6,912 nucleotides of DNA from an uncultured Actinomyces sp. (lineage in GTDB: Bacteria > Actinomycetota > Actinomycetes > Actinomycetales > Actinomycetaceae), in assembly GCA_938030835.1 (NCBI GenBank), contig CALHID010000016.1:1-6912 (forward strand), given 5' to 3'. Positions 1 to 5,941 of this stretch are shown here, in pieces (within the stretch, counting starts at the first letter, position 1; each line of letters opens with the position of its first letter). The translations under genes were made by a program, and so were the position numbers. The notes below the pieces were generated by a model. The model saw only the letters and a list, made by a program, of their open reading frames with translations, was not told the DNA's origin and made no database searches.

Positions 1-399
1 GATGATTACGTCACCAAGCCCTTCGGCCTCGAAGAGGTCGTTGCGCGTATTCGCGCCATCCTGCGCCGCACGCTGGGCGAGAGTGGCGACGATGGCAAGC
101 TGCGCGTCGCTGACCTTGTCATCGACGAAGACGCACATGAAGTCACTCGCGCTGGAGTGCCGATCGACCTGTCCCCCACCGAGTTCAAGCTGCTGCGCTA
201 CCTGATGATCAATCAGGGACGTGTCGTTTCCAAGATGCAGATCCTCGATCACGTCTGGGAATACGACTGGGATGGCGAGGTCGCAATCGTCGAATCTTAT
301 ATTTCCTACCTGCGTCGCAAGCTGGCCGTCGAAGGCGCCAGCGGCGAGCTCATTCACACCAAGCGAGGCGTTGGATACATCCTTCGAGACGATAACTAA
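1..399 (+). CDS. OmpR/PhoB-family response regulator, C-terminal part (5' end outside window)
   Basis: The reading frame is open from base 1, so the gene begins upstream. The 132 visible residues start with DDYVTKPF, the end of a receiver domain, with the conserved Lys at fragment residue 6. The phospho-acceptor Asp is off the window. A linker follows, then a winged-helix DNA-binding domain at about residues 33-130. This carries LSPTEFKLLRYL, the RVVSKMQILDHVW helix, the recognition helix VESYISYLRRK (about 97-108) and the closing hairpin HTKRGVGYILR. In this family, phosphorylation by a partner kinase controls DNA binding and transcription. The kinase gene starts three bases after the TAA, so the two are almost surely one operon and a cognate pair. 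The wing and recognition helix resemble TrcR/TcrA-type regulators of mycobacteria, but I cannot name an orthologue. Family assignment is very sure; target genes are unknown. Confidence 0.95.
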   Translation, partial: DDYVTKPFGLEEVVARIRAILRRTLGESGDDGKLRVADLVIDEDAHEVTRAGVPIDLSPTEFKLLRYLMINQGRVVSKMQILDHVWEYDWDGEVAIVESYISYLRRKLAVEGASGELIHTKRGVGYILRDDN

Positions 400-402
400 A
401 AA

Positions 403-1890
403 ATGTACCCACGCGGTGTAGTACGCAGATTCTGGTCGTCACGTTCGTTGACGGCCAGAATTGTTGCGCTCACTGCACTTCTTCTCTCCCTCGGGCTCTC
501 CCTTTCGGCAACGGTGATGATCGGCCTCTTGCAGCGCCACCTCATTGCCCAAGTTGACGACCAACTCTCATCAACGGTTCTCTCATTGGCGCCCAAGGCC
601 ATTGAGAACCCGCAAGAGCTGGCTCAAGAACCCAACCTCCCCACTCTCTACTACCTCAACATCCAACGGGCGAACGAAGAAGACGTCACGCTACTGTCGG
701 CCTCGACACGCGATCACGCGGGTAAACCGCTGATTCCGGAGCTTCTCAAGCCAGGTCAATCCGCGCAGACGGCTACCGGCTGGACTGACCCCGTTACTGT
801 CGAATCAACGAAGAAGGGATCTACATGGCGCGTGATTATTGTTCCCATTACGCGCAGTGGCGATAGCACCCCCACGGGCAGGCTTACCGTCGCACTTCCG
901 CTCAACGACGTTAAATTCACCATTCAAAATATGGCTGGATACGTTGCGACGACAGCAATTGCGATCATCGCCATCGGCACCGGCCTGGCGACCTACCTGG
1001 TCCGGCGCGCGCTTCTTCCCCTGCGCGGAATCGAGACGACTGCTGGAAAGATCGCCGCTGGCGACCTCACCCAGCGTGTTCCATTCGCTCCGCCTTCAAC
1101 GGAAGTCGGTTCGCTTTCGAAGTCATTGAACTCCATGCTGAGCCAGCTGGAACAGTCCTTCGCAGCGCGCGAAGAATCTGAGCGCAAGATCCGTCGCTTC
1201 GTTTCCGATGCTTCGCATGAACTCCGCACTCCTCTAGCCGCGATTTCAGGTTACTGCGAGCTCTACTCAATGGGTGGCGTCCCAGCAGAGCGCACCGGCG
1301 AAGTCATGGGACGCATTCGATCTGAATCAACACGTATGGGTTCTTTGGTTGAAGACCTCTTGACCCTGGCTCGTTTGGACGAGGGCCGGCCGCTAGAAAT
1401 CGTGGATGTCGACGTAATCGCAATGCTTCGCAATGCGCGCTTCGATCTTCAAGCTCTCGATCCCACTCGTCAGGTCAAGATTCTGGGGATCAACGACCAG
1501 CCGATTCCGCAATCCGTCTGGATTCAGGCCGACCGAGATCGCCTACAGCAGGTGCTCACAAATATCATCGGCAACATTGTGCGCTATACCCCGCGATCAA
1601 CACCGGTAGAGATTGCAGTGGGGCAGAATCCGACCTCTGTTCTGATGGAATTTAGGGATCACGGACCTGGAATTGCGAAGGAAGACTATGAAAAAGTTTT
1701 CCAGCGCTTCTATCGAACGGAAAGCTCACGTGCCCGCTCACTGGGCGGTTCCGGATTGGGACTTTCCATTGTGTCCTCAATTATTTCGGCTCACGGTGGT
1801 CACGCAGAGCTTGCAAAGACCACGGGCGGCGGCCTCACCGTCAAGATCAGTATGCCAATCCTGCAGTCCAAGGAGCGCATGAAGGCATAA
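403..1890 (+). CDS. Two-component sensor histidine kinase (HAMP, HisKA, HATPase), membrane bound
   Basis: This is a 495-residue membrane kinase that autophosphorylates on His and passes the phosphate to the regulator encoded just upstream. TM1 is at about residues 20-43 after a basic N-terminus. An extracytoplasmic sensor region of about 135 residues follows, then TM2 at about 180-200 and a HAMP linker to about 253. The H-box SDASHELRTPL places the phosphorylated His at 272. The N-box carries Asn387 and Asn391, the G1 box is DHGPGI (419-424), the F-box is FQRFYR (433-438), and the G2 box is GGSGLGLSIV (448-457). All catalytic boxes are intact, and the length is usual for the class. The ATG lies three bases after the regulator's stop and has no good Shine-Dalgarno sequence, which suggests translational coupling. 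The domain order resembles TrcS/MprB kinases. The signal sensed cannot be told from the sequence. Confidence 0.96.
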   Translation: MYPRGVVRRFWSSRSLTARIVALTALLLSLGLSLSATVMIGLLQRHLIAQVDDQLSSTVLSLAPKAIENPQELAQEPNLPTLYYLNIQRANEEDVTLLSASTRDHAGKPLIPELLKPGQSAQTATGWTDPVTVESTKKGSTWRVIIVPITRSGDSTPTGRLTVALPLNDVKFTIQNMAGYVATTAIAIIAIGTGLATYLVRRALLPLRGIETTAGKIAAGDLTQRVPFAPPSTEVGSLSKSLNSMLSQLEQSFAAREESERKIRRFVSDASHELRTPLAAISGYCELYSMGGVPAERTGEVMGRIRSESTRMGSLVEDLLTLARLDEGRPLEIVDVDVIAMLRNARFDLQALDPTRQVKILGINDQPIPQSVWIQADRDRLQQVLTNIIGNIVRYTPRSTPVEIAVGQNPTSVLMEFRDHGPGIAKEDYEKVFQRFYRTESSRARSLGGSGLGLSIVSSIISAHGGHAELAKTTGGGLTVKISMPILQSKERMKA

Positions 1891-2123
1891 ACTGACGCAA
1901 TTCGATCTTCGTAGCTTCCTTCCCGCGCCAATTGTCTTGCGAATCTCAACTACCAAAGCACTATTGTTTTTTCTTGAGAATTACGCAGAAAAACGCTGAA
2001 AATTAAGTGATCACGCGCTGCATGGCCTCTGCGAATCCTTCGCTCAGAGGAAAGCTCCGTGCCAAGCGCTCAAAAAGTGGCTAGCATTGCCAAGTAACAT
2101 TGTCAGACTAGGAGTGAGCGCGC
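1891..2123 (+). promoter_or_regulatory. Intergenic region between the kinase gene and the pseudo-HD gene
   Basis: No gene is visible in these 233 bases. There is an AT-rich stretch at about 1960-2010 including TTTTTT. An imperfect hairpin at 2026-2050 pairs CCTCTG with CAGAGG and CGAA with TTCG, with a two-base bulge; it lacks a following T-run, so it is a poor terminator. TAACAT at 2095-2100 is a possible -10 box, but no convincing -35 sits 16-18 bases before it. AGGAG at 2110-2114 lies nine bases before the ATG at 2124 and is a good ribosome binding site. The promoter of the downstream gene is most likely somewhere here. Confidence 0.35.
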
Positions 2124-3446
2124 ATGGGTGCCGATGCACCTCAGTGGCTTTTTAGTTCCTTCGTGGACGCGATGCAAGAAATCGGGGCAAGTGCTCCGAT
2201 TCCCCTTTTGGAGGCGGAAGCTCGAGATTTGATCTCGCGCTGGAATGCCAAGGGACGAATCCTTCACAATACCCGCCATCTCATCAAGACCTTGGCGCGT
2301 ATCGACGAGATTGCCTCGACAGCACACGATCCTGATGTTCTGCGGGTTGCGCTGTGGTATCAAGGAGCGGTTCTTAACCGCAGTTTTGACGTTTTCCAAC
2401 GCGGTACTAACAGCGATGAACAAGAATTCTCCGCGCTGTACCACGCACGTTCTCGCATGGAAGCACTGGGGTTGAGCGAGGATGTTATTTCTCGCGTTCA
2501 AGAGCTCATGATGGCGCTTTTCACGCACCGCGCGGACCCTTCTGACATGGATGCTCAAGTCCTCATTGATGCCGACTTAGGAATGCTGGCGGTAAGCCCT
2601 CAGGACTTCAAGCGTTTCCGCGAATCTTTGCGCGAAGAATGCCCTGATTTGTGCGATACGGATTACGTACGTGCACGCCGTCTAGCAATTAAGAAGATCT
2701 TGGCACGCGAACAGATCTTTCATTCACCGCTTGCACTTGCATGGGAAGAAAGCGCACGAGCTAATCTCGAGGCCGAAAGCGCCAAGCTCGCTCGAGTTCT
2801 CAAAGCATATGCCCCCGATGCCGATCCCAATGAGCCCGAAGAAGATGTCGAGCCAGAGGAACACCATGAGACGCTCTCATCGGATACTCTTGCCTCTGGC
2901 ACGATGATTATCCGGCGCCGTCACCTCAACATTAAGAGTCATACTGAGCCTTTCGCCCCCGTGGATACCCCGAGCACTCCTGCTGAGTCTTCGCCTTCCG
3001 CGGTCGTAGAGCTTCCGAAGTCAACCCTTTCCGTTGATTCCGATGAGTTTGCTACTGACGAGGCCGCTGGCCTGCCTGTAACCCCCGCTCCCCTTGGCCG
3101 CAGTGGGGATGAGGCTACAGTCTCCGCTGAGGCGCCTTCCAATGCCGCATCTGATGCTGCAGAAGAGGCAGCAGAGAATTCTGCGCCCGCATCACCTACG
3201 CTTCCTCCTGAAAACACTGAGACACCTGCTCTGGGGATTCCAAGCGGAGAGGCAGCCCCCACTCCCTCTGGCGCGGCGGTACCTTCTTCTCAACAGGTTT
3301 CTCTACCCAGCACCGTTCACACCCCTCTGCCGGGTGTTGCAACAGAGAGTTCTTCGCGTCGATCTGCTGTTGATGATGACGACACTTCTTCTTTGGAGTC
3401 GGCATTGGATGACCTGGATATTCCAGCTCCTCCCCCACTGTCCTAA
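2124..3446 (+). CDS. COG4339-like HD-superfamily protein lacking the HD dyad, with long acidic Pro/Ser/Ala-rich tail
   Basis: This is a 440-residue protein in two halves. Residues about 5-228 follow the layout of predicted metal-dependent HD phosphohydrolases (COG4339). They show a first His motif LHNTRH (His48, His52), then ALWYQGAVLN where the family has ALW-HD-AVY, then NSDEQEFSA, TH at 134-135, LIDADLGML (Asp149, Asp151), and a late IFHSP with an ARANLE helix. The HD dyad is replaced by Gln80-Gly81, so two metal ligands are missing and the domain is probably not an active hydrolase. Residues about 231-440 are low-complexity, rich in Pro, Ala, Ser, Thr and Glu. They carry one basic patch, MIIRRRHLNIK (261-271), and end in an acidic stretch with DDLDIPAPPPLS; this half is likely disordered. 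There is no signal peptide or TM, so the protein is cytoplasmic. The start is supported by AGGAG at nine bases. Family assignment comes from motif memory; role unknown. Confidence 0.8.
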   Translation: MGADAPQWLFSSFVDAMQEIGASAPIPLLEAEARDLISRWNAKGRILHNTRHLIKTLARIDEIASTAHDPDVLRVALWYQGAVLNRSFDVFQRGTNSDEQEFSALYHARSRMEALGLSEDVISRVQELMMALFTHRADPSDMDAQVLIDADLGMLAVSPQDFKRFRESLREECPDLCDTDYVRARRLAIKKILAREQIFHSPLALAWEESARANLEAESAKLARVLKAYAPDADPNEPEEDVEPEEHHETLSSDTLASGTMIIRRRHLNIKSHTEPFAPVDTPSTPAESSPSAVVELPKSTLSVDSDEFATDEAAGLPVTPAPLGRSGDEATVSAEAPSNAASDAAEEAAENSAPASPTLPPENTETPALGIPSGEAAPTPSGAAVPSSQQVSLPSTVHTPLPGVATESSSRRSAVDDDDTSSLESALDDLDIPAPPPLS

Positions 3447-3454
3447 ATCCTTAA

Positions 3455-3501
3455 GGTTGAATCGTCATATTCATCCACCGTGTCAGATTGAACCGTTTTT
3501 T
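3455..3501 (+). terminator. Possible intrinsic terminator after the pseudo-HD gene
   Basis: GGTTGAATC (3455-3463) pairs with GATTGAACC (3486-3494) in eight of nine positions, with one G-G mismatch. One base later comes TTTTTT (3496-3501). The position, nine bases after the TAA, and the U-tract fit a terminator. The 22-base loop and moderate GC make it a weak one. A competing imperfect fold of ACCG/CGGT plus AGAT/ATCT spans 3492-3526. Confidence 0.35.
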
Positions 3502-3524
3502 GCACAGATCGCCTCATCTGCACG

Positions 3525-3534
3525 GTGACGTCAC
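3525..3534. promoter_or_regulatory. Perfect 10-bp palindrome GTGACGTCAC upstream of WXG100 gene
   Basis: GTGACGTCAC is its own reverse complement. It ends 11 bases before the TAGGCT hexamer (3546-3551), about where a -35 element would lie. It may be an operator or activator site for the WXG100 gene. No specific regulator family can be named from the site alone. Confidence 0.4.
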
Positions 3535-3542
3535 TTTTCTCT

Positions 3543-3578
3543 TCCTAGGCTGTGAACACCCATTCACCCAGCCTAGGA
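3543..3578 (+). promoter_or_regulatory. Long dyad covering a -10-like hexamer and the WXG100 Shine-Dalgarno
   Basis: TCCTAGGCTG (3543-3552) is perfectly complementary to CAGCCTAGGA (3569-3578). Inside, TGAA (3553-3556) pairs with TTCA (3563-3566), leaving a six-base loop and a two-base CC bulge. The right arm covers the AGGA of the Shine-Dalgarno AGGAGG (3575-3580), which sits five bases before the ATG at 3586. The left arm contains TAGGCT (3546-3551), a plausible actinobacterial -10 box. If transcription starts upstream of 3543, the RNA hairpin would hide the ribosome binding site. If TAGGCT is the true -10, the left arm is not transcribed and the dyad would instead act as an operator on DNA. 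The structure is certain; its role is inferred. Confidence 0.6.
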
Positions 3579-3585
3579 GGGCACA

Positions 3586-3876
3586 ATGACCGCGTTTTCC
3601 GTTGACTCCGCACACATCGCATCCTGCGCCTCGCGGATCCAAATTACTTGCGACTCGATTCGCAATGAAGTCTCAGCGCTCATGAACGAATTACTGGCGC
3701 TCAAAGATACTTGGCAAGGTGGCGCTTCTGCGCAATTCTCCGATTCTGTTGCCTCGTGGCAGCTCACCCAAGCTCAAGTCGAAAGCTCCCTCGACCAGAT
3801 CTCAGGCTCACTGTCTCATGCGGCTCAGGTCTATGCGGATGCTGAAGCACAGAGCATCGGGCTCTTCGCACACTAG
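3586..3876 (+). CDS. WXG100-family (ESAT-6-like) protein, type VII secretion target
   Basis: This 96-residue protein has the usual length and plan of the WXG100 family: two helices joined by a Trp-X-Gly turn, here Trp43-Gln44-Gly45, forming a helical hairpin that dimerises. Near the C-terminus Tyr83-Ala-Asp-Ala-Glu87 matches the YxxxD/E secretion signal read by the EccC-type ATPase of type VII (ESX) systems. There is no classical signal peptide, as expected. Two Cys (14 and 22) lie in the first helix. The start has a strong AGGAGG five bases upstream. No second WXG100 gene or Ecc component lies in the window, so it is an orphan copy that may form a homodimer or pair with a protein encoded elsewhere. 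It converges on groEL. Whether it is secreted, and what it does, cannot be told from here. Confidence 0.92.
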   Translation: MTAFSVDSAHIASCASRIQITCDSIRNEVSALMNELLALKDTWQGGASAQFSDSVASWQLTQAQVESSLDQISGSLSHAAQVYADAEAQSIGLFAH

Positions 3877-3912
3877 AAAACTGCCCTAGTCAATGTGAAC
3901 GCCTAATAAATG

Positions 3913-3947
3913 CCTGTGGGGGCGCGCTTCATGCGCGCCCCCACAGG
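3913..3947. terminator. Strong bidirectional terminator between WXG100 and groEL
   Basis: CCTGTGGGGGCGCGC (3913-3927) and GCGCGCCCCCACAGG (3933-3947) form a perfect 15-bp stem with a TTCAT loop. It lies between two convergent genes, 36 bases past the WXG100 stop and 39 bases past the groEL stop. On the groEL strand it is followed by a T-rich CATTTATTAGG. On the + strand a second small hairpin and T-run follow at 3949-3973. It likely ends transcripts from both sides. Confidence 0.85.
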
Positions 3948-3948
3948 G

Positions 3949-3973
3949 ACATTCATAGGGAATGTTGTTTTCT
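3949..3973 (+). terminator. Small accessory hairpin with T-run
   Basis: ACATTC (3949-3954) pairs with GAATGT (3960-3965) around a five-base loop, followed by TGTTTTCT (3966-3973). It probably backs up the large hairpin for + strand transcripts. With a stem of only six AT-rich base pairs it is weak alone. Confidence 0.35.
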
Positions 3974-3986
3974 AATCCCTAAAGGA

Positions 3987-5612
3987 TCAGTACATTCCGC
4001 CCATTCCACCGTCAGCAGGTGCTCCTGCCGGTGCCGGAGGCTCGGGCTTGTCGGCAACAACGGCCTCGGTGGTCAGGAACATACCTGCGATCGAGGCTGC
4101 GTTCTGCAGAGCGGAGCGGGTGACCTTGACCGGGTCGGAGATACCCTGGGTCATCAGGTCGCCGTACTCACCGGTTGCAGCGTTCAGACCGAAGCCGGGC
4201 TCCATCTGAGCAACGCGGTCAGCAACAACGCCACCTTCAAGGCCAGCGTTCTCAGCGATCTGCTTGAGCGGTGCAGAGACGGCCTCGCGAACGATGTTCA
4301 CGCCGGTTGCCTCATCGCCGCTGAAGTTCAGCGAGTCAAGAGCCTTGGAGGCTGCCTGAATCAGTGCAACACCGCCACCAGCAACCAAGCCCTCTTCAGA
4401 GGCTGCGCGAGCGTTACGGATCGCGTCCTCGATGCGGTGCTTACGTTCCTTGAGCTCAACCTCAGTTGCAGCACCGGACTTGATGACTGCCACGCCGCCG
4501 GAGAGCTTTGCCAGGCGCTCCTGGAGCTTCTCGCGGTCGTAATCGGAATCGGTGGTCTCGATTTCCTTACGCAGCTGGCGGATGCGTGCCTGGATGTCAT
4601 CCTTTGCGCCCAGACCGTCAACGATGGTGGTTTCATCCTTGGAGACGATGACCTTGCGTGCACGGCCGAGATCCTCAAGGGTGGCGTTCTCAAGAGAGAG
4701 GCCAACGGTCTCGGAGATCACTTCACCGGCGGTGAGGATTGCAACGTCCTTCAGCATGGCCTTGCGGCGATCGCCGAAGCCGGGAGCCTTGATGGCGACC
4801 GACTTGAAGGTGCCACGGATGTTGTTGACAACCAGGGTTGCCAGGGCTTCGCCCTCAACGTCCTCGGCAATGATGAACAGCGGCTTGCCGGTCTGCATGA
4901 CCTTTTCCAGGACAGGCAGCAGTTCCTTGGCGTTGGTGATCTTGGTGTCGACCAGCAGGATGTAGGGATCCTCGAGGACAGCTTCCTGACGATCTGCATC
5001 GTTGACGAAGTATGCAGAGAGGTAGCCGCGCTCGAAACGCATACCTTCGGTGGTCTCAAGGGTGGTGTCGAAAGAGTTGGTCTCTTCAACGGTCACAACA
5101 CCTTCGGAGCCAACCTTCTCGAATGCCTGAGCAATGAGCTTACCGATCTCGGGATCGTTTGCGGAGATCGAGGCGGTGGCGGCGATCTGCTCGGTGGTCT
5201 CAACAGGCTTGGAATCCTTGTGCAGCTGGGCAACGATTGCCTCAACGGCGCCATCAATGCCGCGCTTCAGGGCGATGGGGTTTGAACCGGCTGCAACGTT
5301 GCGCAGGCCCTCACGGACCAGTGCCTGTGCCAGAACGGTAGCGGTCGTGGTGCCGTCACCTGCGACATCATCGGTCTTCTTGGCAACTTCCTTGACCAGT
5401 TCTGCACCGATGCGCTCGAAGGGATCTTCGAGGTCGATTTCCTTAGCAACGGAGACGCCATCCTTGGTGATGGTGGGGGCGCCCCACTTCTTGTCGAGGA
5501 CGACATTACGGCCCTTGGGGCCCAGGGTGACCTTAACGGTGTCGGCGAGGAGGTTCAGACCGCGCTCCATGCCGCGGCGTGCCTCCTCATCGAAGTGAAT
5601 GAGCTTCGTCAT
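3987..5612 (-). CDS. groEL: Chaperonin GroEL (Hsp60), CIRCE-controlled, not linked to groES
   Basis: This 541-residue chaperonin forms a double-ring, ATP-driven folding chamber in the cytoplasm and works with the GroES lid. It is full length for the family (about 540). The N-terminus shows LGPKG (30-34) and Asp51. The ATP-binding DVAGDGTTTATVLA has Asp86. Asp396 in KHRIEDAI matches the E. coli catalytic Asp398, and AASEEGLVAGGGVAL is the GroEL signature. The C-terminal tail is Gly/Met-rich, ending GGMGGMY. This is the canonical type and not the His-rich tail of mycobacterial GroEL1, so it is probably the main housekeeping copy. The ATG at 5612 is preceded by AAGGA nine bases upstream. No groES lies directly upstream, as is common for the unlinked groEL copy of Actinomycetota. 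Two CIRCE operators upstream indicate HrcA repression relieved by heat. Confidence 0.98.
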   Translation of the reverse strand: MTKLIHFDEEARRGMERGLNLLADTVKVTLGPKGRNVVLDKKWGAPTITKDGVSVAKEIDLEDPFERIGAELVKEVAKKTDDVAGDGTTTATVLAQALVREGLRNVAAGSNPIALKRGIDGAVEAIVAQLHKDSKPVETTEQIAATASISANDPEIGKLIAQAFEKVGSEGVVTVEETNSFDTTLETTEGMRFERGYLSAYFVNDADRQEAVLEDPYILLVDTKITNAKELLPVLEKVMQTGKPLFIIAEDVEGEALATLVVNNIRGTFKSVAIKAPGFGDRRKAMLKDVAILTAGEVISETVGLSLENATLEDLGRARKVIVSKDETTIVDGLGAKDDIQARIRQLRKEIETTDSDYDREKLQERLAKLSGGVAVIKSGAATEVELKERKHRIEDAIRNARAASEEGLVAGGGVALIQAASKALDSLNFSGDEATGVNIVREAVSAPLKQIAENAGLEGGVVADRVAQMEPGFGLNAATGEYGDLMTQGISDPVKVTRSALQNAASIAGMFLTTEAVVADKPEPPAPAGAPADGGMGGMY

Positions 5613-5625
5613 GTTCTTCTATCCT

Positions 5626-5638
5626 TCCGCGATGCGGA
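5626..5638 (-). promoter_or_regulatory. Small hairpin next to the groEL ribosome binding site
   Basis: On the groEL strand TCCGC and GCGGA pair around a three-base ATC loop. The 3' arm abuts and overlaps by one base the Shine-Dalgarno AAGGA (5622-5626). An alternative pairing puts ATCC (5636-5639) against the GGAT of the ribosome site (5621-5624). It may tune translation, but it is short and may be chance. Confidence 0.3.
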
Positions 5639-5675
5639 TTGGACCGATGCCCGCGACGGACGACTCAGGTAACTC

Positions 5676-5695
5676 CTAAGCCTCACCGGCCTTAG
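5676..5695 (-). promoter_or_regulatory. Hairpin in the groEL leader
   Basis: CTAAG-CC and GG-CTTAG pair with one bulged base around a five-base loop. It lies between the proximal CIRCE element and the groEL start, inside the likely 5' untranslated region. It could stabilise the mRNA, a role also ascribed to CIRCE hairpins. No specific function is supported. Confidence 0.3.
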
Positions 5696-5698
5696 TGC

Positions 5699-5725
5699 TT
5701 ATCACTCGGCACTCCCGAGTGCTAA
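5699..5725. promoter_or_regulatory. CIRCE element 1 (HrcA operator), groEL-proximal
   Basis: TTATCACTC, a nine-base spacer, then GAGTGCTAA. The consensus is TTAGCACTC-N9-GAGTGCTAA, so 17 of 18 arm bases match, with a single G-to-T change in the left arm. The right arm is perfect. HrcA binds this site and represses heat-shock genes. It lies 87 bases upstream of the groEL start. Confidence 0.95.
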
Positions 5726-5759
5726 ATCCAAGTCTGGCACTCTCAGCCTCAGAGTGCAA
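5726..5759 (-). promoter_or_regulatory. Possible groEL promoter overlapping CIRCE 2
   Basis: On the groEL strand TTGCAC (5759-5754), a 17-base spacer and CAGACT (5736-5731) could be the -35 and -10. Transcription would then start at or just before CIRCE 1, so HrcA on either site would block it. Both hexamers match their consensus in only three of six positions, so this is tentative. Confidence 0.35.
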
Positions 5760-5760
5760 G
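5734..5760. promoter_or_regulatory. CIRCE element 2 (HrcA operator), distal and degenerate
   Basis: CTGGCACTC, a nine-base spacer, then GAGTGCAAG. Fourteen of 18 arm bases match CIRCE, with the core GCACTC/GAGTGC perfect and the outer bases changed. It sits eight bases from the first element (centre to centre 35 bp). Tandem sites suggest cooperative HrcA binding around the groEL promoter. Confidence 0.85.
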
Positions 5761-5782
5761 ATGGGCAGTTTGGAGTTCGCTG

Positions 5783-5814
5783 AAAAAGAAAAACCCCGGT
5801 ACCAAGTACCGGGG
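5783..5814 (-). terminator. Intrinsic terminator of the tRNA-Asn gene
   Basis: A perfect 9-bp stem, CCCCGGTAC and GTACCGGGG (5794-5802 and 5806-5814), has a three-base loop. On the - strand it is followed by TTTTTCTTTTT (5793-5783). It begins six bases past the tRNA 3' end and separates the tRNA transcript from groEL. Confidence 0.93.
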
Positions 5815-5819
5815 AGAAG

Positions 5820-5891
5820 CTCCCGCGACTGGATTCGAACCAGTAACCGTCCGATTAACAGTCGGATGCTCTGCCGTTGAGCTACGCGGGA
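5820..5891 (-). tRNA. tRNA-Asn (anticodon GTT)
   Basis: The 72-base cloverleaf is complete. The acceptor TCCCGCG pairs with CGCGGGA, with G as discriminator. The D stem is GCTC/GAGC and the anticodon stem TCCGA/TCGGA. The loop CTGTTAA carries anticodon GTT (5859-5857), the variable loop is five bases, and the T stem is ACTGG/CCAGT with loop TTCGAAT. GTT reads Asn codons AAC and AAU. The 3' CCA is not encoded and must be added after transcription. The gene has its own promoter and terminator. Confidence 0.97.
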
Positions 5892-5906
5892 AAGCGACAA
5901 AAAGAT

Positions 5907-5935
5907 ATAGTACCGATGAAGAGGGCCAAGAGCAA
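5907..5935 (-). promoter_or_regulatory. Promoter of tRNA-Asn
   Basis: On the - strand TTGCTC (5935-5930), a 17-base spacer and TACTAT (5912-5907) form a sensible -35/-10 pair. The start would fall about 8-10 bases before the tRNA 5' end at 5891, as usual for tRNA genes. Confidence 0.65.
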
Positions 5936-5941
5936 ATCCGA

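Noticed and set aside
2939..3262. 107-residue open frame on the - strand within the pseudo-HD gene tail
   Set aside because: Its Ala/Ser/Gly-rich composition is what the reverse strand of a Pro/Ala/Ser/Glu-rich coding tail gives, and no ribosome site or domain is seen.
3094..3528. 144-residue + strand open frame overlapping the pseudo-HD gene tail in another frame
   Set aside because: It has an Arg/Leu/Pro/His-rich out-of-frame composition and no recognisable motif. The main frame has a good start and domain.
3557..3568. CRP-like site in the loop of the WXG100 dyad (TGTGA ... TCAC)
   Set aside because: The half-sites are eight bases apart instead of six, and the bases are better explained as part of the larger dyad.
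4437..5285. Long 282-residue open frame on the + strand inside groEL
   Set aside because: It is antisense to a clear, full-length groEL. Long frames opposite chaperone genes are a known artefact of strong codon bias, and some are misannotated as glutamate dehydrogenase-like proteins.
5675..5701. Third CIRCE element formed by TAGTGCTTA before CIRCE 1
   Set aside because: The right half-site resembles GAGTGCTAA in seven of nine bases, but nothing like TTAGCACTC lies nine bases upstream of it.
5820..5891. tRNA-Asn as an integration site for a mobile element
   Set aside because: No integrase, repeated tRNA end or foreign-looking block is seen on either side within the window.
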